Shown here: positions 24,645-33,578 of the stretch, piece after piece | Position numbering within the stretch: the stretch's first letter is position 1 | Layout: each line of letters starts with the position of its first letter | Assembly: GCA_046538375.1 (NCBI GenBank) | Contig: JBKHJA010000007.1 | Coordinates: forward strand, 1 to 39,331 | Length of the DNA stretch: 39,331 nt | Direction of reading: 5' to 3' | Source of the DNA: JBKHJA01 sp046538375 | GTDB lineage: Bacteria > Acidobacteriota > Aminicenantia > Aminicenantales > Aminicenantaceae | The notes under the pieces: generated by a model | The model's input: the letters and a program-made list of their open reading frames with translations, nothing else | Database searches by the model: none | What the model was told of the DNA's origin: nothing | Translations under genes and position numbers: made by a program

Positions 24645-24653
24645 TTCAGGAGT

Positions 24654-25118
24654 TTATTTTAAGGCTATGGCTTCTATCTCCACCTTCACATCTTTGGGCA
24701 GCCGGGCCACCTGGACCGCAGCCCGGGCAGGATAAGGAGGTTTGAAAAATTCTCCGTAAACAGCATTCATCTCAGAAAAATCATTCATATCCTGAAGAAA
24801 AACTGTGCATTTCACCGCTCTGTCCAGGGAACTTCCTCCTGTTTCCAGTACAGCCTTGAGGTTGTTGAGAACCAGGCGGGTCTGGTCCTGGATGCTCCCG
24901 GTCATCAGCTCTCCTGTGGACGGATGAATGGGTATTTGACCGGAAGCAAAGATAAAGCCGTTAGCCTCGATGGCCTGAGAATAGGGTCCGATAGCTTTTG
25001 GAGCTTTATCTGTTTTGATTTGTTTCTTCATTTGTTTTCTCCTTTCTTTTTTTGAGAACAAGCGGGGGCCTGCAAAGGCCATACCGCTTAAGGTGATAAG
25101 AGCTTCTCTTCTTTTCAT
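24654..25118 (-). CDS. RidA family enamine/imine deaminase, with possible Tat-exported and cytosolic forms
   Basis: The RidA core hydrolyses reactive enamine/imine intermediates released by PLP enzymes such as threonine dehydratase. Conserved features are AIGPYSQAI, FASGQIPIHP, the substrate-binding Arg in PPYPARAAVQVARLPKD, and VEIEAIA at the end. The long frame (154 residues) begins MKRREALITLSGMAFAG, a Tat-like signal. An internal ATG at 25031 gives the usual length of about 125 residues. Both starts have AAGGAG 7-8 bases upstream, so two isoforms (exported and cytosolic) are possible. It lies 24 bases after pbpC, probably in the same transcript. Confidence 0.88.
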   Translation of the reverse strand: MKRREALITLSGMAFAGPRLFSKKERRKQMKKQIKTDKAPKAIGPYSQAIEANGFIFASGQIPIHPSTGELMTGSIQDQTRLVLNNLKAVLETGGSSLDRAVKCTVFLQDMNDFSEMNAVYGEFFKPPYPARAAVQVARLPKDVKVEIEAIALK

Positions 25119-25141
25119 CTTAAGCGCTCCTTAATAAATAA

Positions 25142-27397
25142 TCAGGGCCATACGGTTATTCTCACCGGCTGGCTTTCCAGTCCTCCTTCCCTGGCTGTGG
25201 CTTTGATTGTATAAAATCCAGGCTTCAGCGGCCAGAGGAAAGAAAAGGGGAAGGCACTTTCCCCGATTTTCTGGCTGTTGGCCCACCACTCCACCCGTTC
25301 AATTCTGGTATGGCCAGGGAAAGAAACTTCGAGTTTGACCGCCTGGTATCTCCTGTGGAGAACAGGATCAATCTTGAAGATGTCTCCATCCTGGGGTGAG
25401 GTGACTCGAAGCTCTGAAGATTTATCTTGAACAGAAGTAAAGTGTTCACTCTTGGAGGAAATCAGGTCTTTTTGATGAAACGAACAGATGTGGTGCGGCT
25501 CTGTTCCCTGGATAAAAATTTCTTCCCTGTATCCGGGACAGGACACAGAAGCCAGTTTTCCTGTCTGCGGACAGATTCTTCTATGAACCAGTTTTTCAGG
25601 TTCCTCGAATCGACCTCCAGGATCTTTTTTTTCTACCAGCAGCATGACATCCTTAAAAAGGGGGCCGCATCCTGTTATTCCCGAGACCCTGTGCATGGGT
25701 TTTCCGTCGAAGTTACCCACCCACACTCCCACCGTGTGTTTGGGTGTGTAGCCCACAGTCCAGTTATCCCTGAAATCTTTAGATGTCCCTGTCTTGGCAG
25801 CGCAGGGAAAGGGGACATTCAACGCAGAATGGTAGCCAAAGGAGGGAATACGGGCATCGGGGTCTGATAGGATGTGGGTCAGGATGAAAGACACCTGAGG
25901 AGAGGATATCCGCCTTGCCTTGGGGCTCCGGGGAGTGGTGATCCTGCTTCTTTCCATTCCTGTGAGGCTCAGGATGGATTTCTCTTCCAGGTAAATTCCG
26001 CCCCGGGCTAGGGTGGCATAAGCCCTGGCCAGCTCCAGAAGAGTGACCTCACCATTCCCCAGGGTCAGACCGATTCCGTAGAAGCCGGGGCCCCGCCTGA
26101 GGCTTTTAAGACCCAGTTTTTTGAGCCTGAGGTAAAGAAGATCAGGGCCTATAGTGCGGAGCACGGAAACAGCCGGTATATTGTAAGAGCAGGCCAAAGC
26201 GGTTCTCAGGCTGACCGGCCCATGGTACTTTTGATCATAGTTCTGAGGTCTGTAGGCACCCAGAGGGGTAGAAAATTGGATGGCCTTATCTTCGATGACG
26301 GTGGCTGCGGTCATGTCATTTTCTAAAGCCAGGGCATAGGTGAAAGGTTTTAATGTGGATCCGGGTTGGCGAAGGGAGAGGACTCCGTTGACCTGTCCTT
26401 GGTGTGGATCATCAAAAAAGTCTTTTGATCCTACCATGGCCAGGATGGCCCCGGTCTCATTTTCTAAAACCACCACCGCAGCATTGGATATTCCTCTATC
26501 CTCGAGAGCGCGGATGTGGTTTTTAACCAGGGACTCCACTTTTTCCTGGAGTGGATAATCAAGGGTGGTGTGGATGACGGCCCATTTTCTCCGTTCCGAT
26601 AAAGGCATGGCTTTGAGGATAAAGTCGCAGAAGTGGGGGGCACGGAACTTTACTTTTTCTGAGCAAATCACAATTTTTTCTTCAAGTGAGCAAGAAAGTT
26701 CCTGAGGATCAATATAGCCCAGCCGCCACATTCTATTTAAGATGTCTTTCTGCCTTTTTCTGGCCAGATGAAAGTGACGGTAAGGATTAAGCTTTGAGGG
26801 AGAGCGGGGAAGCCCGGACAGGAAAGCAGCCTCAGCCAGAGAAAGGTCAGAAGCATTTTTGTCAAAATAGAGACGGGAAGCGGCTTCGATGCCGTAAGCC
26901 TGATTTCCATAGCATATACGGTTAAGATATTGAGCCAGGATCTCTTCTTTCTCCAGATTCTTTTCCAATCTTAAGGCCAGCCATGCTTCATAGATTTTGG
27001 AAAAGATATTCCGCCTGCGGTGAGTGATATTTCTGGCCAGTTGTTGGCTTATGGTGGAAGCGCCGGAGACCACCCGTCCCTTTTTTATATTCTGGAGAAA
27101 GGCCCTCAACACAGCCAGAAAATCCACACCCGGGTGGAGAAAAAAATGTTTGTCTTCAGCAGCTACTGTGGCCTGGACAAGATGAGGCGAGATGTGTTCA
27201 AGTTTGGCCCAGCGGCAACGGCCCCCTTCATCAGAGAGCACCTCTCTCAAAGTCACCTTGTGGCGGTCCACAATCCGCAGCGAAATCACTGGTGCGGCCG
27301 AGAGTTTTTCACGGGAGAGGGGAAGATAAAGAGTGGAAAAAAACAGCAGAGCAGTACCCAGGATGAACAGCATGGATAACTTTTTGATGCGGTTCAT
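25142..27397 (-). CDS. pbpC: Penicillin-binding protein 1C, bifunctional peptidoglycan synthase
   Basis: A 751-residue class A PBP with an N-terminal membrane anchor (about 8-28). The family-51 glycosyltransferase domain (about 60-230) has the catalytic Glu in AAEDKHFFLHPGVD, plus RKGRVVSGASTISQQLAR-type motif 2. The transpeptidase domain (about 290-560) has Ser347 in GSTLKPF, SYN, and KTGTS. A C-terminal BiPBP_C beta domain (about 660-751) is characteristic of PBP1C. It polymerises glycan and may cross-link peptides. Its ATG overlaps the stop of the alpha-2-macroglobulin gene by four bases (ATGA), the same pairing as E. coli yfhM-pbpC. This supports a joint role in envelope repair. Confidence 0.95.
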   Translation of the reverse strand: MNRIKKLSMLFILGTALLFFSTLYLPLSREKLSAAPVISLRIVDRHKVTLREVLSDEGGRCRWAKLEHISPHLVQATVAAEDKHFFLHPGVDFLAVLRAFLQNIKKGRVVSGASTISQQLARNITHRRRNIFSKIYEAWLALRLEKNLEKEEILAQYLNRICYGNQAYGIEAASRLYFDKNASDLSLAEAAFLSGLPRSPSKLNPYRHFHLARKRQKDILNRMWRLGYIDPQELSCSLEEKIVICSEKVKFRAPHFCDFILKAMPLSERRKWAVIHTTLDYPLQEKVESLVKNHIRALEDRGISNAAVVVLENETGAILAMVGSKDFFDDPHQGQVNGVLSLRQPGSTLKPFTYALALENDMTAATVIEDKAIQFSTPLGAYRPQNYDQKYHGPVSLRTALACSYNIPAVSVLRTIGPDLLYLRLKKLGLKSLRRGPGFYGIGLTLGNGEVTLLELARAYATLARGGIYLEEKSILSLTGMERSRITTPRSPKARRISSPQVSFILTHILSDPDARIPSFGYHSALNVPFPCAAKTGTSKDFRDNWTVGYTPKHTVGVWVGNFDGKPMHRVSGITGCGPLFKDVMLLVEKKDPGGRFEEPEKLVHRRICPQTGKLASVSCPGYREEIFIQGTEPHHICSFHQKDLISSKSEHFTSVQDKSSELRVTSPQDGDIFKIDPVLHRRYQAVKLEVSFPGHTRIERVEWWANSQKIGESAFPFSFLWPLKPGFYTIKATAREGGLESQPVRITVWP

Positions 27398-30300
27398 TTG
27401 GTGATTTCTAAGAGGAGTTCTTCTCCCCTCCCAAAGACTTCAGGGGAGTACATCTCTTCTGCTTTGGTGCCCGGAGTGTGGAAACGGCCATAAGTCAATG
27501 CTCTGGCCAGATAGGTGTGAGTGTGAATTCCTGGCGGCAGGGAATGTGCAAAAAGGAGAACCCTGTCATCGTGCATTTCCGTATGGTTGAATCCTCTCCA
27601 CCATATTCTGTTTTTTTTATCTTCCATCTGGCGCAGCCGGCGCTGCTGCTCTTGGCTTTCTGTGACAAAAGTGGGATTGACCGCCACCAAACCGGCAGGA
27701 AGAGGATCATCCACCACCACGAAAAGACTCTCTCTGGGAACCACAATCTGCAGCTTGACCACCACCAGAGAGCCAGCTTTAACAGACTGGAGGGGTTTTC
27801 CCTCCACAGTAAGGATCTCTTTGGAAAGGCCGAAACCCCGATCTCTGGGTGGAAGCTTGTATCGGGGCGTATAGGTCATTCTTGTCTCATAATACAGAGT
27901 CCCTTTTCCTTTCAGGCTGATGTTAAGAGGCACGGTTTTTCCCTGGGTAAAAGAGGCCAGGGAAGTCTGTGCGGTTACCGTTTTACCTGGCCTATCCTGG
28001 AATATTTCTTCAAGAAGATGTTTTGTTTCCAGTGAGATTTTGACTTTGAAGTCAGGCTGGATTTTCTCATACCGTCGGTAGAACTCGTTCAGGGCATAGA
28101 ACACAAAGAAATTTTCCTGAGTGGATCTCCACGATTTCGCTTTTCTCTTTTCCACCAGCCAGCGCGCCATTTGGGGAAGAAATGAATGCCGGGTTCCAAC
28201 TTCCATCATACTCTGAAGAATAAAAGCAGTGGTCCGAACAGTGGAGGAATAAATCCATCCTCCCCCTCTGCCCTCGTCATCCTGAAAATGGGCCATGGTG
28301 GGCGTGACTTTGATATAGTTGGTCAGGTCTTTGAGCAAGACTTCCCGGGCATCGGAGGAATCTTTCCCTTGAACAAGAGCTTTAAGAAGAAGAGTCTTTC
28401 CGAAAAGCGACAGCTCTTCTCTTTCGGAAAACAGCTTTTGGGAATAGGATGGTTCGGGTTTATCCACAAGAGCCAAACAATAGAGAGTGAAGGCCTGGAT
28501 TGTTCTCCAGGTTCTCAGGTTGTAGGGATATTTCTTGTGGATGGATTTTTGAGCCAGGAGGTTTCTGAGGTATCTGGCTGCTTCTTCCATCCGGCCTTGG
28601 TTCACCTGGTAGCCTGCCTTCTGAGCTTTTGCCAGGGCAAACAGGGCATAGCAGGTAAGAAAGGGAGAGTCATGTAAAGATTCAGGCCAGAATCCAAAAC
28701 CCCCGTTCTCTTTTTGGTAATCATATATCTTTGGCAGATTTTTCTGGACGTATTCGCGGATTTCTTCCTGATTGAGCGGGCTCAGGTTGAACTCCAGAAT
28801 AACATCAGGGGCCACTAAGTAGGGAAGGAGGGCGCTCAGCCTCTGCTCCAGGCAGAGATAGGGGTAGGAAGTGAGGAAATCCACTGTCCCTTTAAGACCG
28901 GAAAGAGCAGAGGCAGAAGCTGTGACCTGAATGTGACTTTCCCGGGCGAAGATACCATCGGGAATACGGATTTTATCTTTCCTGGATTCCTGGGTCTTTT
29001 CAAAAAGAGCCACTGTTTCGGTGGGCCGGGGCATATTCAAGGGGAAGGCAATCTCCAGACCATCTGTTTCTTCACCCATCTTAGCTTTGAAGGCAAGGGT
29101 TGCTTTTCCTGGCTTTTTCACTTCAAAGTCATAGAGTATTTCTTTTGATTCTCCTGCTTCCAGTGAAAAACGGCGGATTCTGTTCTTATTCAGGAGGGAT
29201 ATCCCTTTTTCCTCACAGCTCAAAGACACTTTTCCTTTCCGGGAAGTGAAATTGTGAACAGTGACCCCTCCCTGGAAGCGGTCTCCCAGTCGGGCCAATC
29301 GAGGGAGGGAAGGCATCAGAAGAAGGCTTTTGGAGGTCTGGAAATCCGATTGGGCATGTCCGAATCTGGAATCAGTGGTCTGGGCTAAGGCCATAATCCG
29401 GAAAGTGGTGAGGTTATCCGGAAGTGTAAAGCTCAAGGATGCGTTTCCCTGTTCATCTGTGGTCAGCGAAGGATTCCAGTAGGCGGTGGCTTTGAAGTCA
29501 CCCCGTAAAGTCACCTGGGCAAGGGAAGGAGCTGCTGCTTTGGCCATTTCCCTGCCTCCTCCGCTCACTTCCTCTCCTTTTACCCCGTATCCCATCTGTT
29601 CGATCAGGTGAAATCGTGTGTCTGAGGTTTGGACGGATAAAGGCCTGTCAGCATAAAAATAAGTGAAGGGATGGGGTGTTTTGTAGCCGATGAGGTTCAG
29701 CACCCCCACATCCACCACCGCCACGGTAAGAGAAGCGGGGATGCCCTGTCCTTTCCAGTCTTTGACCTTCAGTTTTAAGTTGACCTTCTGTTGAGGCTTA
29801 TAAACTTTCTGGTCCTTATGGATATCCACCTGAAGCCTCTTTTCTGATGGATTGACCTTGAGGTTGATGTAACCGATTTTGAATGAAGGCTTTCCAAGAT
29901 CCTGGTCTCTATCTGGGGACCGGGGAGATGTCCTTCCTTTAACCATAAGAACGCAGATATAAACATTGGGGATATAATCAGAACGGAGGGGAACGGTGAT
30001 TTCCTCAGAGCTTCCCTGGATTTCCAAGATTCTGTTCTCCAGGATGAGATCTGTTTCCACAGTCACCAGAGCCTTTGCTTTCTGGAAAGGTGATTTCACC
30101 AGTATTTTGGCCGCTTCTCCTGGAGCGTATTCTTCTCTATCCGCCACCAGCTCGATGGTGTCATCGTCTCTTCTTTTCCAGGGGATGTAATCCTCCCCGG
30201 TCACATAAAAATAGGTGGTGGTGGTGATCGTGTTGCCGCGGCGGTCTTTTCCTTCAGCCCGCAGAATATAAAATCCCGATTTTTCTGGGAGGAAAGAGGC

Positions 30301-33066
30301 TTTCTGAGGCGTTTTTTTGGTTTGAATCAGACGAGAATCTATCTGGGTGTCTTTTTTCTCACTCATCCAGTTGTACCGGCCTCCTATGGTTTTTTTTCTT
30401 GCTGAATGCCATTCTCTTTTGAGCAGGGACAAAAGAATCTCTTTCCCGGAAATCAGGGTCCCATCAGGCCTGACTGAAATCAGGTTGACTTGGAGTTCTT
30501 TTCCCTTTTTCAGGAAGAGAGCCCCCGGCTTTAACCCGATGTAGTATTCCCCGCGGTGGACAATGTTTTGGGTCCGGCTGGAGATGGAATTGCGGCTGGG
30601 CCCCTGGACAGTGGCCTCCAGGGTGGCCAGCATGGAATCTCTTTCCTTTTCAGGCATGAGTTTTGAGGACAGGTGAAGCTTTCCCTGTTCATCCAGCGTC
30701 GATTCCCCCGAAGAGAGAAGGCGGCTCCTCTCTTCTCCCTCCTCATCCCCGCCATCCATCTGATTGCCGAAGATATAGTCTGGGTGGCCAGGGGGATTGA
30801 ATGAGGTGGGATTGAGGCGGAGATGCCAGCTGATTTTTTGGCGGGACATGGCGCCCCCAAAAAGATAGGTGCCTGTCACCTCTGCTTGGTATGTATCGCC
30901 AAAAACATAACTTTCTTCTGAGGTGCGGAGGTGAACCTGAAAGCGGGCAGGACGAAAGGCTTCTATTCGGAAAGAACCATGAAGGATGAAGGGCTTTCCT
31001 TTTTTGTGGAGGGGTGGGATTTTGCCCTGTATCTGGTAAGGTCCTAAAGGAGCTTTCTCATCAGTGCGGAAATCCAAAGCCAAGGACCCATAGGAGTCGA
31101 GTTCGATTTTCTTGTGGAAAACACTTTTTTGGAAAGGGTCTAAGATTTTACATTCCACTTCTTGGATGGAAGGAAGCTGCCACCTGCCTTTTTCCCTTTG
31201 GCGGATTATGCCCTTGATATGAACGTCTTCTCCAGCTCTGTAGATTCCTTTCTCCGTGAATAAATAGCCTTGAAACCTTTCAGGTTGAGGCTTCCAGTCA
31301 TAGCGAATGCCAAAATGGTAGGGGTGAATCCCTGTTCCCCATTCGGAAGAAATGATGGCTGAGTCGTTTTCATGGGTCACCAGCACCCATTGACGGGGTT
31401 TCTGCCATGGTTTATCGCTTCTTATTCCTAGAGGCTTCCATCCCGGTGTCTGGACCTTTCCCTGCGGGCCTGTTTTTCCCTGCCAGCGAATCTTGTTGTG
31501 TTGGTCTCTTATCTCCACTTTTGCCCCGGATAAAGGCTCGCCGGTTTTGAGTTCGGTGACCCAGATGAGGTTGTTTTCAGGGGAGAATTTCCCTGAGAGC
31601 CCTATATTTGTAACCTGGAGAAAAGTCTTGGGATAGCGGTCCCATTTTTCAGAAGAGTGGGTGTCCAGTTGGAGAAAAACAAAACCATGATGATCTGGAA
31701 GCAGAGGTTTTAACTCTACAGGAAAAATCTTTCTTTTGTTGGGCTGGATTTCAATTTCCAGATTTTTTTCCAGATCAAAGAATTTTTCTTTGATCAGTTT
31801 TTCACTGGACCAGAATATCTTTCTTCTGGAAAGTAGAGGAATGACCTCATGTTTTTGCACTCTGGCTCCCTGGAGAAAGACCTGTTCAGTATTCATCACA
31901 TTCAGGGGGAAGCGGAGATCACCGTAAGATTCTATGATTCCCTGTCCGGAGTGGATGGAAACGGAAGGAGGATAGGAGGAAGTGGAGAACTTAAGGGAGA
32001 CATCTTTTTCCAGTTCATTTCCGAATTTATCTTTTAAACCCGACTCGATCACCATGGAATAATCTGTTTCTGGCTCCAGGGGAAGGGTCAGCCATAGGGT
32101 GGAACTGGCATAGTCCCGGTGGAAATAGTAATCGGGAATTTCCACAGAGGGTTCAAAGTGAATTTTTCCGATGAAGTCCTTGTATTTTACCGGATTAGAA
32201 AAATGAAGCCGGAGAGGGCGGGAAGGATCATTTTTTTCGGGCATTTCCAGTTTCATAAAGGTAAATTTTTTGAATGTTTCAAATTTGAAATGCTGGCTTT
32301 TCTCCATGCCCAGAGGGCCTTCCTGAGCAGGAAGGCCTGCTCTGACCTCCACATGATAGGAATGATCTGGTTTGAATTTTTCTTCGGGCTCAAGCCAAAG
32401 CACTTCATCAGGAGCTGCTTTGATCTCTTCTTCTTCCAACTGTTTTTTCGACGGAGAGGAAAGATGGAAACCCACGGGATTTTCTTTATTATCCGGACTG
32501 ATTTCCACAACAGACAGAAATTCTCTGGCTTTTTTCTGCTGGATGGATTGATTGAAAACAAGGACAACCGGGGAATCCAAAGGAATCCATTTTTGATTTT
32601 TTCCGGGGAAATGACTGATCAGGCGGGGAACAATGGTGCGGAAAGTCCACGTAAAGTCCTGTTTCAGGGAAGCACCTTGAAACGACTTGGTGCCGGCAGG
32701 AACGCTGACTCTTATTTCTGTGGAGTAGGGAAAGCGTTCCCGGGGAGAGAAAGTCAGGGTCTTCGGATTCAGCCAGCGGTATTCTCCCTTAAAAGAAGGA
32801 TGGAGGTGCAGGGGAAGTTCTTTGTCTTCTTGAAGCGCTTCCAGAGGAATCATGGGCTGGTCAAAGACCACCACTATGGTCTCTGATTGATGAGGGGCGT
32901 CGGTTTTTCCCTTAGGGCTTACAAATGTCACCCGGAGGTCGCCTGGGCTGCCTTTTTCATCCACCTCTGAGGGTGATTTTTCCTGCGGCGGCTGATTTTT
33001 TCTGCAGTTCACAAAGGGAATAAATAAGATGATTGCCAGCAAAAAGATAAAAATTTTTTTCCCCAT
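27394..33066 (-). CDS. Bacterial alpha-2-macroglobulin family protein with thioester
   Basis: A very long, 1890-residue protein with an N-terminal signal and candidate lipoprotein Cys21 (PFVNCRKN; the -1 Asn makes the lipobox imperfect). Many MG beta-domains follow, including FTEKGIYRAGEDVHIKG and the VDVGVLNLIGYKTPHPF region. The thioester motif CLEQ (Cys1405-Gln1408) is intact in the alpha-helical TED domain. A C-terminal receptor-binding-like part ends near VFGRGEELLLEITK. Bacterial A2Ms trap foreign proteases by covalent attachment through the thioester and are thought to act in the periplasm with PBP1C, encoded directly downstream. E. coli YfhM is somewhat shorter (about 1650 residues). 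A candidate promoter lies at 33097-33125. Confidence 0.95.
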   Translation of the reverse strand: MGKKIFIFLLAIILFIPFVNCRKNQPPQEKSPSEVDEKGSPGDLRVTFVSPKGKTDAPHQSETIVVVFDQPMIPLEALQEDKELPLHLHPSFKGEYRWLNPKTLTFSPRERFPYSTEIRVSVPAGTKSFQGASLKQDFTWTFRTIVPRLISHFPGKNQKWIPLDSPVVLVFNQSIQQKKAREFLSVVEISPDNKENPVGFHLSSPSKKQLEEEEIKAAPDEVLWLEPEEKFKPDHSYHVEVRAGLPAQEGPLGMEKSQHFKFETFKKFTFMKLEMPEKNDPSRPLRLHFSNPVKYKDFIGKIHFEPSVEIPDYYFHRDYASSTLWLTLPLEPETDYSMVIESGLKDKFGNELEKDVSLKFSTSSYPPSVSIHSGQGIIESYGDLRFPLNVMNTEQVFLQGARVQKHEVIPLLSRRKIFWSSEKLIKEKFFDLEKNLEIEIQPNKRKIFPVELKPLLPDHHGFVFLQLDTHSSEKWDRYPKTFLQVTNIGLSGKFSPENNLIWVTELKTGEPLSGAKVEIRDQHNKIRWQGKTGPQGKVQTPGWKPLGIRSDKPWQKPRQWVLVTHENDSAIISSEWGTGIHPYHFGIRYDWKPQPERFQGYLFTEKGIYRAGEDVHIKGIIRQREKGRWQLPSIQEVECKILDPFQKSVFHKKIELDSYGSLALDFRTDEKAPLGPYQIQGKIPPLHKKGKPFILHGSFRIEAFRPARFQVHLRTSEESYVFGDTYQAEVTGTYLFGGAMSRQKISWHLRLNPTSFNPPGHPDYIFGNQMDGGDEEGEERSRLLSSGESTLDEQGKLHLSSKLMPEKERDSMLATLEATVQGPSRNSISSRTQNIVHRGEYYIGLKPGALFLKKGKELQVNLISVRPDGTLISGKEILLSLLKREWHSARKKTIGGRYNWMSEKKDTQIDSRLIQTKKTPQKASFLPEKSGFYILRAEGKDRRGNTITTTTYFYVTGEDYIPWKRRDDDTIELVADREEYAPGEAAKILVKSPFQKAKALVTVETDLILENRILEIQGSSEEITVPLRSDYIPNVYICVLMVKGRTSPRSPDRDQDLGKPSFKIGYINLKVNPSEKRLQVDIHKDQKVYKPQQKVNLKLKVKDWKGQGIPASLTVAVVDVGVLNLIGYKTPHPFTYFYADRPLSVQTSDTRFHLIEQMGYGVKGEEVSGGGREMAKAAAPSLAQVTLRGDFKATAYWNPSLTTDEQGNASLSFTLPDNLTTFRIMALAQTTDSRFGHAQSDFQTSKSLLLMPSLPRLARLGDRFQGGVTVHNFTSRKGKVSLSCEEKGISLLNKNRIRRFSLEAGESKEILYDFEVKKPGKATLAFKAKMGEETDGLEIAFPLNMPRPTETVALFEKTQESRKDKIRIPDGIFARESHIQVTASASALSGLKGTVDFLTSYPYLCLEQRLSALLPYLVAPDVILEFNLSPLNQEEIREYVQKNLPKIYDYQKENGGFGFWPESLHDSPFLTCYALFALAKAQKAGYQVNQGRMEEAARYLRNLLAQKSIHKKYPYNLRTWRTIQAFTLYCLALVDKPEPSYSQKLFSEREELSLFGKTLLLKALVQGKDSSDAREVLLKDLTNYIKVTPTMAHFQDDEGRGGGWIYSSTVRTTAFILQSMMEVGTRHSFLPQMARWLVEKRKAKSWRSTQENFFVFYALNEFYRRYEKIQPDFKVKISLETKHLLEEIFQDRPGKTVTAQTSLASFTQGKTVPLNISLKGKGTLYYETRMTYTPRYKLPPRDRGFGLSKEILTVEGKPLQSVKAGSLVVVKLQIVVPRESLFVVVDDPLPAGLVAVNPTFVTESQEQQRRLRQMEDKKNRIWWRGFNHTEMHDDRVLLFAHSLPPGIHTHTYLARALTYGRFHTPGTKAEEMYSPEVFGRGEELLLEITK

Positions 33067-33096
33067 CAGGTCTATCCTTTCTTTTGATTTTTCCTC

Positions 33097-33125
33097 ATCC
33101 TAAAAGAAAGGAGAATAAATATCAA
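33097..33125 (-). promoter_or_regulatory. Candidate promoter for the A2M-pbpC-ridA unit
   Basis: On the minus strand TTGATA (33125-33120) and TAGGAT (33102-33097) are 17 bp apart, with the A2M start 31 bases downstream. The -35 lies only about 20 bases from family A copy 3. Identified by eye. Confidence 0.35.
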
Positions 33126-33144
33126 GATCGCAAAAACATTATCA

Positions 33145-33226
33145 AGAAAATAGGGACACGTTACCAATTTCTGTGTTTGATTTAGTGTTAAAACATGATA
33201 GAAATTGGTACATGTCCCCATTTTCT
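33145..33226 (+). repeat. Family A dispersed palindrome, copy 3
   Basis: An 82-base copy in the same orientation as that at 10271. The arms AGAAAATAGGGACACG...AATTTC and GAAATTGGTACATGTCCCC are retained, as is the GATTTAGTGTTA loop. A segment of about 10 bases before the right arm is missing. It lies between divergent genes, next to a family C fragment. Confidence 0.85.
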
Positions 33227-33230
33227 TTAC

Positions 33231-33300
33231 CCCTCCGAGCACTCGGGGGGGAAAATTAGCGTGCTGACGACCCCCCATCCCTCACCCTCATCATGGAAAT
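33231..33300 (-). repeat. Family C partial copy
   Basis: This is the reverse complement of the left 70 bases of the element at 11225-11294, with a core of about 25 identical bases around GTCGTCAGCACGCTAATT. The multi-stem interior is absent, so this is a truncated or solo end. It lies four bases from family A copy 3. Confidence 0.75.
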
Positions 33301-33321
33301 AGAGATGCTTGCGGATGCATC

Positions 33322-33350
33322 TTGCTTTTTGATTTTTCTCATGCTATAAG
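33322..33350 (+). promoter_or_regulatory. Candidate promoter for the tricorn-like protease
   Basis: TTGCTT (33322-33327) and TATAAG (33345-33350) are separated by 17 bp, giving a leader of about 220 bases. Identified by eye. Confidence 0.3.
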
Positions 33351-33578
33351 CTTAGTTTAAACTGGTGAAGATTAGCAGGAGAAAACACCGTTTATATACA
33401 GGGGATAGGCGTTCTTGAAGAATATATCAAACCCACTGAACCCAAAGTATTATTATTGGTGACAGATCATTTTTTGGCTTTTCCGGTATCAGAAGGAGGA
33501 GATGGCCCTGTTTTTACGGCCTCATCCTTGGATGAGATGCCTTTAAGATAACGCCCAATGAAAGGCAAGGAGGTTATG

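Larger units (their letters stand above)
33067..33578. other. Divergent intergenic region with repeats
   Basis: It contains a minus-strand promoter candidate (33097-33125), family A copy 3 (33145-33226), a family C fragment (33231-33300) and a plus-strand promoter candidate (33322-33350). Between about 33367 and 33549 one plus frame stays open for roughly 60 codons (including VLEEYIKPTEPKVLLLV) but has no start codon. It may be a gene remnant. Confidence 0.5.

Noticed and set aside
32119..32886. 255-codon plus-strand frame inside the A2M gene
   Set aside because: Antisense shadow within a well-supported coding region, with low-complexity Phe-rich composition.
33502..33546. Possible 14-codon leader peptide before the tricorn-like gene
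   Set aside because: The AAGGAGG is only two bases from its ATG, and nothing else suggests attenuation.
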